The position numbers were made by a program, and so were the translations under genes. From Nitrospirota bacterium (GTDB taxonomy: Bacteria > Nitrospirota > Leptospirillia > Leptospirillales > Leptospirillaceae): a stretch of 64,000 nucleotides of DNA. Below are positions 1 through 8,470 of the stretch, one piece after another; the stretch's first letter is position 1, and every line of letters starts with the position of its first letter. Location of the stretch: positions 1-64,000 of the forward strand of contig JAKARS010000005.1 of the NCBI GenBank assembly GCA_021828375.1, written 5' to 3'. The notes under the pieces are model-generated. The model did no database searches. It was not told where the DNA came from and was given only the letters and a program-made list of their open reading frames with translations.

Positions 1-257
1 TTGGCTGCGGATGGGGTCAAAAATCTCGACAAGGGGTCATGGTCCGACGGAAAAAGTATAACACTCTCGCCCGAGACGGGGAAAGGGGCAGAAGGGGAGA
101 AGGAAAAGCGTCATCGAGGCATTGCAAGATTGGGTTCACCGCTTTATTCCTGTGTGCCAAGGTTGTCGGGGGAGCCATGGGGTCGAAATCGGACTGTCCC
201 ATAGATCAATAAAGGCTGGTGCCGGCGACCTTTATGCGGAAGGGGCTCCCGGTCGCC

Positions 258-286
258 TTCACCTGCTCCGTGTTCTCGGGTATAAT
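258..286 (+). promoter_or_regulatory. Candidate sigma70 promoter TTCACC-N17-TATAAT upstream of the alcohol dehydrogenase
   Basis: TTCACC 258-263, 17 nt spacer, perfect TATAAT 281-286. Confidence 0.5.
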
Positions 287-450
287 TTCATATGAAACAA
301 AATGATGAAATCATGATTCGGTCAATTCTTTCACCGCGATGATGTTCAAGGGGCTCTCTCTGTCTTCTGGAAGCCCCCTCGCCGAGAGGGGTCTTCCCAA
401 AAGACGGGGTTCATGATGGATGTTGAGGATAGGTCTGAGAGGAGTCATTC

Positions 451-1500
451 ATGATCAAAGCATTCGGTTTTGCCGCCAAGGCTCCAAAATCCCCCCTTGT
501 CCCCTATGAGTTCACGCGTCGGGATCCGGGTCCGGGGGATGTCGTGATCGAGATTCTCTATGCGGGCATCTGCCACTCCGACATCCATCAGGTTCGGGAT
601 GAATGGGGAGGCGCCACCTTTCCCATGGTTCCAGGCCACGAGATTGCCGGAAGGGTAACCGCCGTGGGATCGGAAGTCACCCGATTCGCTCCGGGGGACC
701 TGGCCGGGGTTGGATGCATGATTGACTCCTGTCATGTCTGTCCCTCCTGCCGTGAGGGCTTAGAACAATTTTGTGACCATGGACCCGTATGGACTTACAA
801 TTCGGTGGAGAGAGACGGAAAAACCCGAACCCAGGGAGGGTACTCCAACGTCATTGTCGTCCGGGAGGATTTCGTCCTGAAGCTTCCGAAGGGACTCCCC
901 CTCTCTCATGTGGCCCCTCTTCTCTGCGCAGGAATTACGACCTATTCCCCCCTCTCCCGTTTCGGGGCAGGGCCCGGACAGGAGGTGGGAGTCATCGGTC
1001 TAGGGGGCCTGGGACATATGGCCATTAAGTTTGCCCGGGCGATGGGCGCCCGCGTCACTGTTTTCAGCACCTCTCCGGCCAAGGAAAAGGATGCCGCCAA
1101 CCTTGGCGCCCACGATTTTGTCCTGACCCGAAAGGAGGGATGGGGTGCTGGCGTTGCCGGCCGTTTCGACCTTATCCTTGACGCCGTTTCCGGCGATCAC
1201 GATTTGGCGCCCTATCTGGGGGCCCTTCGCCGTGATGGGAATCTGGTGCTTCTTGGGGCTCCGGAGAAGCCGCTTTCTGTTCACTCCTTCATGCTCATTT
1301 CCCGTCGTCGGAATCTGACGGCCTCTCTCATCGGAGGGATTCGGGAAACCCAGGAGATGCTGGACTACTGCGGAGAACATGGGATTGTTTCGGACGTGGA
1401 GGTCATTCCGGTGGAGAAGGTCAACGAGGCCTATGAAAGGACCCTCGCCGGAGATGTCCGCTACCGTTTTGTCATCGATGGAGCGACGATCAAGCCATAG
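451..1500 (+). CDS. Zinc-dependent NAD(P)-dependent alcohol dehydrogenase (cinnamyl-alcohol dehydrogenase/YahK-like family)
   Basis: GICHSDIHQVRDEWG, PGHEIAGRV, Cys-rich structural Zn loop, GLGGLGHMAIKFA Rossmann motif. Confidence 0.9.
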   Translation: MIKAFGFAAKAPKSPLVPYEFTRRDPGPGDVVIEILYAGICHSDIHQVRDEWGGATFPMVPGHEIAGRVTAVGSEVTRFAPGDLAGVGCMIDSCHVCPSCREGLEQFCDHGPVWTYNSVERDGKTRTQGGYSNVIVVREDFVLKLPKGLPLSHVAPLLCAGITTYSPLSRFGAGPGQEVGVIGLGGLGHMAIKFARAMGARVTVFSTSPAKEKDAANLGAHDFVLTRKEGWGAGVAGRFDLILDAVSGDHDLAPYLGALRRDGNLVLLGAPEKPLSVHSFMLISRRRNLTASLIGGIRETQEMLDYCGEHGIVSDVEVIPVEKVNEAYERTLAGDVRYRFVIDGATIKP

Positions 1501-1589
1501 ACAAGTGCGAATAAGGAAATGAGGGCCGCTGAAGGAGTCAGCTTTCACGGCAGATGACAGCCACACGAGGAATCTAGAGGAGGAAAAGA

Positions 1590-2330
1590 ATGGGAGAATG
1601 GATCGAACGAGGTCTGGCATTCAAGGAATTTCCCGCCGGGGAGAAGAAGGTTCCCGGAATCATCCTTTTGATGGAGGCCTATGGAGTCAACGAGCATTTT
1701 CGCCGTCTGGCCGCCAGGCTGGCGGGGTGGGGCTATGCGGTTCTCGTTCCCGACCTCTATCGACGCTTTCCCGAAGAGCGGCGGGTCGTCGCCTATTCCG
1801 ACCGGGAGACCGCCATGGGCAATCTTTCCCGACTCAAGGACGAGGAGGCCAAGGAGGATATTTCGCGATGCCTCGACATTCTCAGAAGTGATCCCCGTGT
1901 CGATCGTGATCGGATCGGCGTGGTCGGTTTCTGCATGGGAGGACGATTGGCCTTTCTTTCGGCAGGATGGTTCGGGGAGAAGATCAAGGCGGCCGTGCCG
2001 TTCTATGGAGGGGGAATCGGGGCTCCCAAGGGATTCTTCCCTGGGCATACGGAGGTTCCCCTCTCGCTGGTTCCGGGGATTCGGGCGGACCTTCTTCTTC
2101 TCTATGGGGAAAAGGATGACTTTATCCCCGAAGAGGAACGCAAGGCTGTAGCCGGGGCTCTCTCCGCTGCCAACCGTTCCTTCCGAATGGAGACCTTTCC
2201 CGAGGCTGGCCACGGATTCTTCTGTGAAGATCGCCCTTCCTATCACAAAGAGTCGGCAGATCGATCGGAAATGCTTCTCCGGGAATTCCTTGACCGCCAT
2301 CTCAAGTCCGCTCCTTCACGAAACGGGTAA
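1590..2330 (+). CDS. Dienelactone hydrolase family protein
   Basis: IGVVGFCMGGRLAF nucleophile elbow, C-terminal GAGHGF-like EAGHGFF; SD gaggagg upstream. Confidence 0.85.
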   Translation: MGEWIERGLAFKEFPAGEKKVPGIILLMEAYGVNEHFRRLAARLAGWGYAVLVPDLYRRFPEERRVVAYSDRETAMGNLSRLKDEEAKEDISRCLDILRSDPRVDRDRIGVVGFCMGGRLAFLSAGWFGEKIKAAVPFYGGGIGAPKGFFPGHTEVPLSLVPGIRADLLLLYGEKDDFIPEEERKAVAGALSAANRSFRMETFPEAGHGFFCEDRPSYHKESADRSEMLLREFLDRHLKSAPSRNG

Positions 2331-2428
2331 CGCTTCCGATGAGTTAAAAGAAGGCAAAGAAAGCATTGCCTCCCGGATCGGAGTTTTTTCGGGGGGAGAG
2401 GGAAACGTGTTCCGGGGGATCTGTCGCG

Positions 2429-3454
2429 ATGGCTGAAAATATTCTGTCTCAGGATGAGGTCAATGCCCTGTTGAGGGGAATTGTCGAGGGGGACGTTGAG
2501 ACCAGCAAGCCGGAGGTTACCGAAGAGGCAGGCAAGAAAACCCGTGAGTACAACCTCGCAAGCCAGGAACGGGTCATTCGGGGACGGATGCCAACCCTTG
2601 AAATTGTCAACGAGCGGTTTGCCCGTTTTTTCCAGATTACCCTCTCCTCTACCCTGAGAAAGGCCGTGGAATTTTCCCCCGTTTCCACTGAGATGATCAA
2701 GTTCGGGGAGTTCATCAAGAAAATCCCGCTCCCGTCGAACATCAACATTCTTCGACTCGAGCCGATGAAACGAAACTTTCTTCTCATCATCGATGCCCGG
2801 ATGGTCTATCTTTTGGTGGATCATCTTTTCGGGGGAGTGGGGCGAGGACATGTCAAGGTTGAGGGCCGGGACTTTTCCCCCATTGAAAACAGGATAACCC
2901 GGAATATTCTCAACCAGGCCATTGGGGATTTCGAAAAAGCTTGGGCTCCGGTCCACCATATCGGAGTTTCCTACATCCGCTCGGAAATCAATCCTCAATT
3001 CTCTGCCATCGTGAGCCCCACCGAAATGGTGATTGCCTTGACCTACAGGCTCGATATCGACGGCCAGGGGCGCCCTGTTTACATATGTATTCCTTACTCC
3101 ACGATCGAGCCGATCAAGGAGAAGCTGTATACCGGCTTCCAGAGTGACCAGTACGAGGTCGATCACCGCTGGATCCTTCGTCTGCGACAACAGATTGACA
3201 GTGTTCCGATCAAGCTTGTTGCCGAACTCGGAACGACGAAGGCGCGCCTCTCCGAAGTCCTGGCCTGGAAGCCCGGAGACATGATCACTCTTGACCAGTA
3301 TGTGGATGATCCGATCAAGATTACCGTGGAGAAGGCCCTCCGATTCATGGCTCGTCCAGGAGTTTACCGCTCCTCGCGGGCGGTGAGGATTGAGGAGCGG
3401 GTTTTTCCGGATCTGACCGACGTCAAGCGAGGGGACGAAGAAGAGGAAGGATAA
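2429..3454 (+). CDS. fliM: Flagellar motor switch protein FliM
   Basis: MAENILSQDEVNALLRGI N-terminus (CheY-binding peptide) and FliM core/C-terminal domain. Confidence 0.93.
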   Translation: MAENILSQDEVNALLRGIVEGDVETSKPEVTEEAGKKTREYNLASQERVIRGRMPTLEIVNERFARFFQITLSSTLRKAVEFSPVSTEMIKFGEFIKKIPLPSNINILRLEPMKRNFLLIIDARMVYLLVDHLFGGVGRGHVKVEGRDFSPIENRITRNILNQAIGDFEKAWAPVHHIGVSYIRSEINPQFSAIVSPTEMVIALTYRLDIDGQGRPVYICIPYSTIEPIKEKLYTGFQSDQYEVDHRWILRLRQQIDSVPIKLVAELGTTKARLSEVLAWKPGDMITLDQYVDDPIKITVEKALRFMARPGVYRSSRAVRIEERVFPDLTDVKRGDEEEEG

Positions 3455-3517
3455 ATTCCGAGTTGACTAGTTGTTGTGGTTGTGGAGGTCCTATCGGTGC
3501 GAGAGGTCGTTAACTTA

Positions 3518-3594
3518 TGGTGCGCCCGGCTGGAATCGAACCAGCGACCCACAGCTTAGAAGGCTGTTGCTCTATCCGACTGAGCTACGAGCGC
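3518..3594 (-). tRNA. tRNA-Arg (anticodon TCT), CCA encoded
   Basis: Reverse complement gcgctcgtagctcagtcggatagagcaacagccttctaagctgtgggtcgctggttcgattccagccgggcgcacca folds as a cloverleaf. Confidence 0.95.
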
Positions 3595-3681
3595 GTGAGA
3601 TAAAAAGAGAAAAAGGGACGAGAGAGATTCACACGGGAATCTCCATTCGCCCCCTTATTTTTAGGAGAGCTTGGCGGAAAA

Positions 3682-3894
3682 TCAGTGGCACATGACAAAG
3701 CTGAATGCATGGCGAACGGGATGAACCATGTCGTGGACCATGGGAAGTGGGGCAAAAAGAAGCAAGTAAAGGGTCACAGGAATCCACACAAAGGCTCCCA
3801 CGACCATTGCCAGTTCTTTCCACTTTGTGCCCTTGGCCAGAACATCCGTTCCGGTGGCAGCCTCTTCTAGTTCCATCAGATCCACTCGATGCAT
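3682..3894 (-). CDS. Small membrane protein with C-terminal His/Cys motif, resembling CbtB (putative cobalt transporter subunit)
   Basis: One predicted TM segment followed by VHDMVHPVRHAFSFVMCH. Confidence 0.45.
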   Translation of the reverse strand: MHRVDLMELEEAATGTDVLAKGTKWKELAMVVGAFVWIPVTLYLLLFAPLPMVHDMVHPVRHAFSFVMCH

Positions 3895-3958
3895 CGGTCA
3901 TCTCCCTTTCATCTGCCTTATCAACGTTCAACCACTGCCTAAGCCATCAATTGGACGG

Positions 3959-4315
3959 TCAGGAGCTCTTGTTCATTCCCCACGATCCCATCTCGACCGG
4001 TTCGCCGTCTTGGCAGCCTCTGTCAAGAGGCGTTGCATCCTTTGACTCAATCGGGACGACATGACCCCTCGAGATCAAGTAGTTTTCCACTTCTTCCCCG
4101 CTCACATCCGCAAGCATCACTCCATCGATTTCGACGCAGGGAGACAGACGTTGGCCCGACTTCCTCACCATTTCACTGTAGGCTTCGGGATCACCGATGA
4201 TGTTGATGTCATTGTAGGGAAGGGAGTACTTGGTGAAGACTGCACGAACTCCTCGGCTCCATCCACAGCTTGGCTTAAGATAGGCCTTGATCGTGATATT
4301 TTTACTGTTTTCCAT
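3959..4315 (-). CDS. Glutaredoxin-family protein (PSCGWS active site)
   Basis: LKPSCGWSRGVRAVFTKYSLPYNDINI ... LSPCVEIDGVMLADVSGEEVENYL; start chosen at internal ATG 4315. Confidence 0.8.
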   Translation of the reverse strand: MENSKNITIKAYLKPSCGWSRGVRAVFTKYSLPYNDINIIGDPEAYSEMVRKSGQRLSPCVEIDGVMLADVSGEEVENYLISRGHVVPIESKDATPLDRGCQDGEPVEMGSWGMNKSS

Positions 4316-4407
4316 GACATCCTCCGAGTGAAGCTGTGTGTCACTGATCATGCAAAATGCTTGAAGCAGAGTGTTATTGTATCCGAAGAGAGCCAGTGGC
4401 TTCAAGG

Positions 4408-5199
4408 TCAGCGAGACAGTGGGTGGGGCGGATTCCAAAAGGCCACTGAGCGAAGGGACAAGGAGCCGTATCGGAAGATATCCACGGGAAAGGTCACATG
4501 AAATCCCTCTCCGGCCGCTCCCATTGCCACGAATAGAGGGGCAAAGTGCTCGATGGTCGGATGGGAGAGTGAGGCATTTGGAGCTTCCTTCCTGAAGTCG
4601 AGAAGGGAGGTTGTGTCGGAAGACTCAAGCTTTCGGACGACCCACTGGTCAAACTCCTGCGCCCAGGGGGCTATCGCGTGATTCTCACCGGCGATAAGGG
4701 CTCCCAGGTTGTGGGTAAGGCCACCGCTACCGATAACAAGAATCCCCTCGTCTCTCAGGGGAGCCAGGGCTTGGCCGAGGGAATAAAGACGACCTGGATC
4801 CGTACCTGGAAGAGAGAGCCCAAGAACAGGAATGTCAGCCTTTGGACGAAGTCCGATCAGCGGTACCCACATTCCATGATCGAGGCCGCGTGATGGTGCG
4901 GGAGTAACCGGCCCGATCTCTGGGAGCTTTTGTAGAATCGGGAGGAGATCCGCTCCGGATGGGGCAGGATAACGAACGCGATAGAGTCTTTCAGGGAAGC
5001 CCCAAAAATCATAAATCAGGGAGGAGGGGAGAAGGGGGCCTGCAAAAAGCCCCCTCTCGACCCAATGGGCAGAGAGGATGATGATGCCTCGGATATCTCC
5101 AAGTTCCTCCCCCAAATTTCGAAGGGACTTCATCCACTCTTCGTCTTCAAGTGAGCTGGGTGCTCCGTGGGAGATGAAAAGCGATGGCAGCCTGTTCAT
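4408..5199 (-). CDS. 4,5-DOPA dioxygenase extradiol / LigB-family dioxygenase (YgiD-like)
   Basis: LFISHGAPSS, SAHW, YDFWGFP, SGGLTHNLGAL motifs. Confidence 0.88.
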   Translation of the reverse strand: MNRLPSLFISHGAPSSLEDEEWMKSLRNLGEELGDIRGIIILSAHWVERGLFAGPLLPSSLIYDFWGFPERLYRVRYPAPSGADLLPILQKLPEIGPVTPAPSRGLDHGMWVPLIGLRPKADIPVLGLSLPGTDPGRLYSLGQALAPLRDEGILVIGSGGLTHNLGALIAGENHAIAPWAQEFDQWVVRKLESSDTTSLLDFRKEAPNASLSHPTIEHFAPLFVAMGAAGEGFHVTFPVDIFRYGSLSLRSVAFWNPPHPLSR

Positions 5200-6098
5200 A
5201 GGCTGGGACTCCCTTCAAGCCAGGCCTCAAGGGCAAGCAGCGTCATTCCAAAATCGGCAACGCATGCATTTTTTTCGGGAACATTGTCGGAGAGGGCCAT
5301 TCTGAGAACGTCCGGCGTCAGGAATGGGCGGGGGAGAAGAAGCTTCTGCAGCACGGCCGATGCCATCATGATGCCGACAGGTGCTCCGAGAATGGGGATT
5401 TTGAGATGGCAAGAGGTTTTTATGGTTTCCATCATCTGTCGGTAGGTGTAGATACGGGGGCCTCCGGCTTCATAAATCTTGCCCAAGGTCTCCGTTCGCG
5501 ATGAAACCATCACGCACAGCCTTGCCAGATCTCCGGCAAAAATTGGCTGGACTCGGGCCGTCCCTGGTCCGATCATGGGGAGAACGTGGACGAGTCGGGC
5601 AATGTCCAGAAATTGATTGATTGAGCGATCTCCTTTTCCAAAGACCAAAGAGGGACGCACGATGGTATAGGGAAGGAGGCTCTTGCGGAGGGCTTCCTCT
5701 CCGCGGGCCTTTGTTCGATGATAGGCACTGGGCGCGTTGGGAGAGGTTCCCACAGCACTTATGTGCACGATTCTCCTCAGAGACCGCTGATCCACCGCGG
5801 ACAATGCATTGACGACACCCTGATGATGAACCATCTCGTAAGATTGTTCCCGGGTTTCGGCAAGAATTCCTGGGAGGTACCAGACGACATTGGCTTGAGA
5901 CAGTCCTTCTTTCATCCCCATTCCTGAGACTGCGTCTGCCGGGTAGAATTCCGTTTCCGGAGGAAGAGAGTCGGGATGCTTTCTTGCAAGGAGTCGGACG
6001 CGAGCTTTCCCCGCAGTTTTGAGGGCATCGGCCAGATAGCGTCCAACAAACCCTGTGCCCCCGATAATTGCATGCACTTCCTGAGTGGCGTCACTCAT
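5196..6098 (-). CDS. NAD(P)-binding epimerase/complex I NDUFA9-like protein
   Basis: IIGGTGFVGRYLADAL Rossmann motif, YHRTKARGE. Confidence 0.82.
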   Translation of the reverse strand: MSDATQEVHAIIGGTGFVGRYLADALKTAGKARVRLLARKHPDSLPPETEFYPADAVSGMGMKEGLSQANVVWYLPGILAETREQSYEMVHHQGVVNALSAVDQRSLRRIVHISAVGTSPNAPSAYHRTKARGEEALRKSLLPYTIVRPSLVFGKGDRSINQFLDIARLVHVLPMIGPGTARVQPIFAGDLARLCVMVSSRTETLGKIYEAGGPRIYTYRQMMETIKTSCHLKIPILGAPVGIMMASAVLQKLLLPRPFLTPDVLRMALSDNVPEKNACVADFGMTLLALEAWLEGSPSL

Positions 6099-6179
6099 GA
6101 TCGACTCCTTCCTCCAATGATGTTGACCGGATCGTCCCGCAACAGTGTGGCCGAGTCAAAAGAAGAAAATGAAGGAGCC

Positions 6180-7376
6180 CTAGGCTGTGGCTCCGGTGAC
6201 ATTGATCCGAGAGAGGATTCGGCGGGATTTATTCAATGCTGACTGAAAAAGGGCGAGATCTGGCTCCCGGTTCCACCACCCGAGAGAGAGCACGATGGAC
6301 CCTTGTGCCTGACGTGCTGGGTAGCCAAGAGCGGTCAAAACATGGGAAACAGTCAGGGATTGGGCCGAGCAGCTGGCGCCGGTTCCAACTTCCACTCCTT
6401 CACGGTCGAGCAATGATAGGAGCGCCTGTCCGTCAACTTCAGGGACGAGGATGTTCAGAATCCCTGGGCGTCTTGGGGCATGAAGGGCCGCAATCTTCGC
6501 ATCCGGATGCTCCTTTTGGATGGCTGAAAGAAAGAGGTGGTCCAAGTGTTCAAGTCGCTGGCGATCTGTCGAGAGGGATTCTTTTTCCTGTCGAAGAGCG
6601 TGGGCAAATCCTGCGGCAAGGAAGACCGGTTGGCTCCCTGCCCGACGTCCGTCTTCCTGGGCCCCTCCCAGAAGCCAGGGATTGATCCGGATCCCCCGGC
6701 GAAGAAGAAGCGCCGCGATTCCTGCCGGACCCCCAGCAACGGAAGAAGATAGGGACATCAGGTCGGGTCCATCACTCTGCAAGGAGAGAGGCTCCCATCC
6801 TTGGGCCGCCGAGGAGTCACTGTGGAGAATCCCGCCTCTTTCCCTTACGATTCCGGCGACCTCCGCTAGGGGCTGGAGGAGACCGGTCTCAGGACTCACT
6901 CGTTGCAGGGAGACCAGTGTTCTCGCTCCCGGCCAATTTCTTTTGAGGGCATCGGTGTCGACCGTCCCTTGGGGAGTCAGCGTGAGAAGCTCCATTTTTG
7001 CGCCCGTCTCACGGGAAAGGGCTTCTGCGCTTCGGAGGACCGAGCTGTGTTCGAGAGGAGAGACCAAAATATGATCCGGTGCAGTGTTTCCGGGAAAACG
7101 GACTCCTCGTATGGCCCACACATTGGCTTCCGTTACGGAGGAGACAAAGATCACTTCTTCCGGCCGGCTATGGGCATACCGTGCGACGTCGTCCCGATAT
7201 CGCTCGAGGCGTTCAGCTTTGTCGAGTCCCCTTCGGGTCCGGGCGGTGGGAACAACGGTATCTTCGAGCTCTTTATCTATCGCTTCCCGGACCCCCGGTC
7301 GAAAATACGGCATTGTGTCGACATGAAGATGGATCATCCTACGTCCCTTAATGTTGTTAAGTTTTTGGGTCCTCAT
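6180..7376 (-). CDS. Cysteine desulfurase (NifS/IscS, class V aminotransferase fold) homologue lacking the PLP lysine motif
   Basis: Family-like LLGGAQEDGRRAGSQPV, GASCSAQSLTVSHVLTALG; canonical S-x-S-x-H-K region reads SLSSSVAGGPAG. Alternative start at 7337 (MIHLHVD). Confidence 0.8.
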   Translation of the reverse strand: MRTQKLNNIKGRRMIHLHVDTMPYFRPGVREAIDKELEDTVVPTARTRRGLDKAERLERYRDDVARYAHSRPEEVIFVSSVTEANVWAIRGVRFPGNTAPDHILVSPLEHSSVLRSAEALSRETGAKMELLTLTPQGTVDTDALKRNWPGARTLVSLQRVSPETGLLQPLAEVAGIVRERGGILHSDSSAAQGWEPLSLQSDGPDLMSLSSSVAGGPAGIAALLLRRGIRINPWLLGGAQEDGRRAGSQPVFLAAGFAHALRQEKESLSTDRQRLEHLDHLFLSAIQKEHPDAKIAALHAPRRPGILNILVPEVDGQALLSLLDREGVEVGTGASCSAQSLTVSHVLTALGYPARQAQGSIVLSLGWWNREPDLALFQSALNKSRRILSRINVTGATA

Positions 7377-7448
7377 CCTTGAAGAGGATTGGCGAGCCTG
7401 TTCACAAAAATCCTAAAAACGCCGAATTCCGTCCTTTTTTTCTCTCCG

Positions 7449-7490
7449 GGTTCCTGTCGGCTATCATTCTATGATAGCATGACGAGAACC
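7449..7490. promoter_or_regulatory. Interrupted dyad GGTTC-ct-GTC-g-GCTATCAT-tct-ATGATAGC-at-GAC-ga-GAACC
   Basis: 8-bp perfect inner arms (7460-7467/7471-7478) plus two outer paired blocks, in a divergent intergenic region. Confidence 0.5.
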
Positions 7491-7576
7491 AGTGGGCGCT
7501 CATTGAAACAGAAGATGGTGACATTTTGGTCGTGTCTGATTTTGTTATTGTCGTCTCCGATCCTTCCCTTTAAAAT

Positions 7577-8044
7577 ATGTCCAAGACGAATCACACGGGG
7601 GAACCCCTTCCGATGGCACATGATGATCTTATCAAATCCATTTTGACCGACTCCAAAACCGTGGCGGTTGTCGGAATTTCCGACAAGCTCGGACGTCCAA
7701 GCCTCACCGTCGCCAGCTACCTTCAGGACCATGGCTTCGATGTTCTTCCTGTCAATCCCAACCTGAGCTCCGTGGCGCATGTTCCCTGTTATCCCGATCT
7801 GAAAAGCCTTCCTGTGACACCTGACCTTGTGGTGATCTTTCGAAAGGCTTCGGATATTCCGGATGTTGTCCGGGAAGCGGTGGCGACGGCGGTTCCCCGC
7901 GTCTGGATTCAGGAAGGGATCGTGAGTGAGGAAGGATATCGTATGGCTGAGATTGCCGGAATGGCGGTCATTATGGACAAGTGCATCATGAAAGAACATG
8001 CCCGCCTGACCCGGGAAGGCCACTTGGGGAAGGAACATCACTAA
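7577..8044 (+). CDS. CoA-binding protein (YccU-like); start probably ATG 7613
   Basis: KTVAVVGISDKLGRPSLTVASYLQDHGFDVLPVNPN, VWIQEGI. Confidence 0.88.
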   Translation: MSKTNHTGEPLPMAHDDLIKSILTDSKTVAVVGISDKLGRPSLTVASYLQDHGFDVLPVNPNLSSVAHVPCYPDLKSLPVTPDLVVIFRKASDIPDVVREAVATAVPRVWIQEGIVSEEGYRMAEIAGMAVIMDKCIMKEHARLTREGHLGKEHH

Positions 8045-8145
8045 AGACCTTCGGTGGATCGTCCTCCTTGCATGGATTGCTCCAGAGCGTTTCCCATGCT
8101 ATAGTACCCAAGTTTTCCCGCAATGAATCACCCCTTTCTCCCCAA

Positions 8146-8221
8146 GGCGATGTAGCTCAGTCGGCAGAGCAGGTGAATCATAATCACTCGGTCGGGGGTT
8201 CGAATCCCTCCATCGCCACCA
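8146..8221 (+). tRNA. tRNA-Met (anticodon CAT), CCA encoded
   Basis: ggcgatgtagctcagtcggcagagcaggtgaatcataatcactcggtcgggggttcgaatccctccatcgccacca; elongator-type acceptor; tRNA-Ile2 (CAT) not fully excluded. Confidence 0.92.
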
Positions 8222-8246
8222 ATTAAAAATCTCTGAATGGATCCCC

Positions 8247-8274
8247 CATTCCAAAATTGGCATTCCAAAATTGG
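8247..8274. repeat. Tandem direct repeat, 2 x 14 bp (cattccaaaattgg)
   Basis: cattccaaaattgg 8247-8260 and 8261-8274, identical. Confidence 0.85.
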
Positions 8275-8383
8275 CAATGCTGTCTTTTTCTCGCACCTGT
8301 ATTTCTGGATGGAACTCCTGTGTAACGATTTGTTCATTGACCTCCTCTCATATTCTCCCCCTCTCGTTAGTGCCAATCAAAAC

Positions 8384-8412
8384 TTGACGGTAGTTCTATA
8401 TGAAATTATATT
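8384..8412 (+). promoter_or_regulatory. Candidate sigma70 promoter TTGACG-N17-TATATT for the radical SAM gene
   Basis: TTGACG 8384-8389, 17 nt, TATATT 8407-8412, AT-rich surroundings. Confidence 0.65.
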
Positions 8413-8470
8413 GAAAGAGGGGATTTTTATTGTGTTTCCCTTGACCCTATGACCTTAAGGAGTCCCAATC

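Noticed and set aside
1-204. Short ORFs at the window start
   Set aside because: No SD, no motif and mutually overlapping; not supported as genes.
3455-3517. GTT-rich stretch between fliM and tRNA-Arg
   Set aside because: No stem or U-tract strong enough to call a terminator on either strand.
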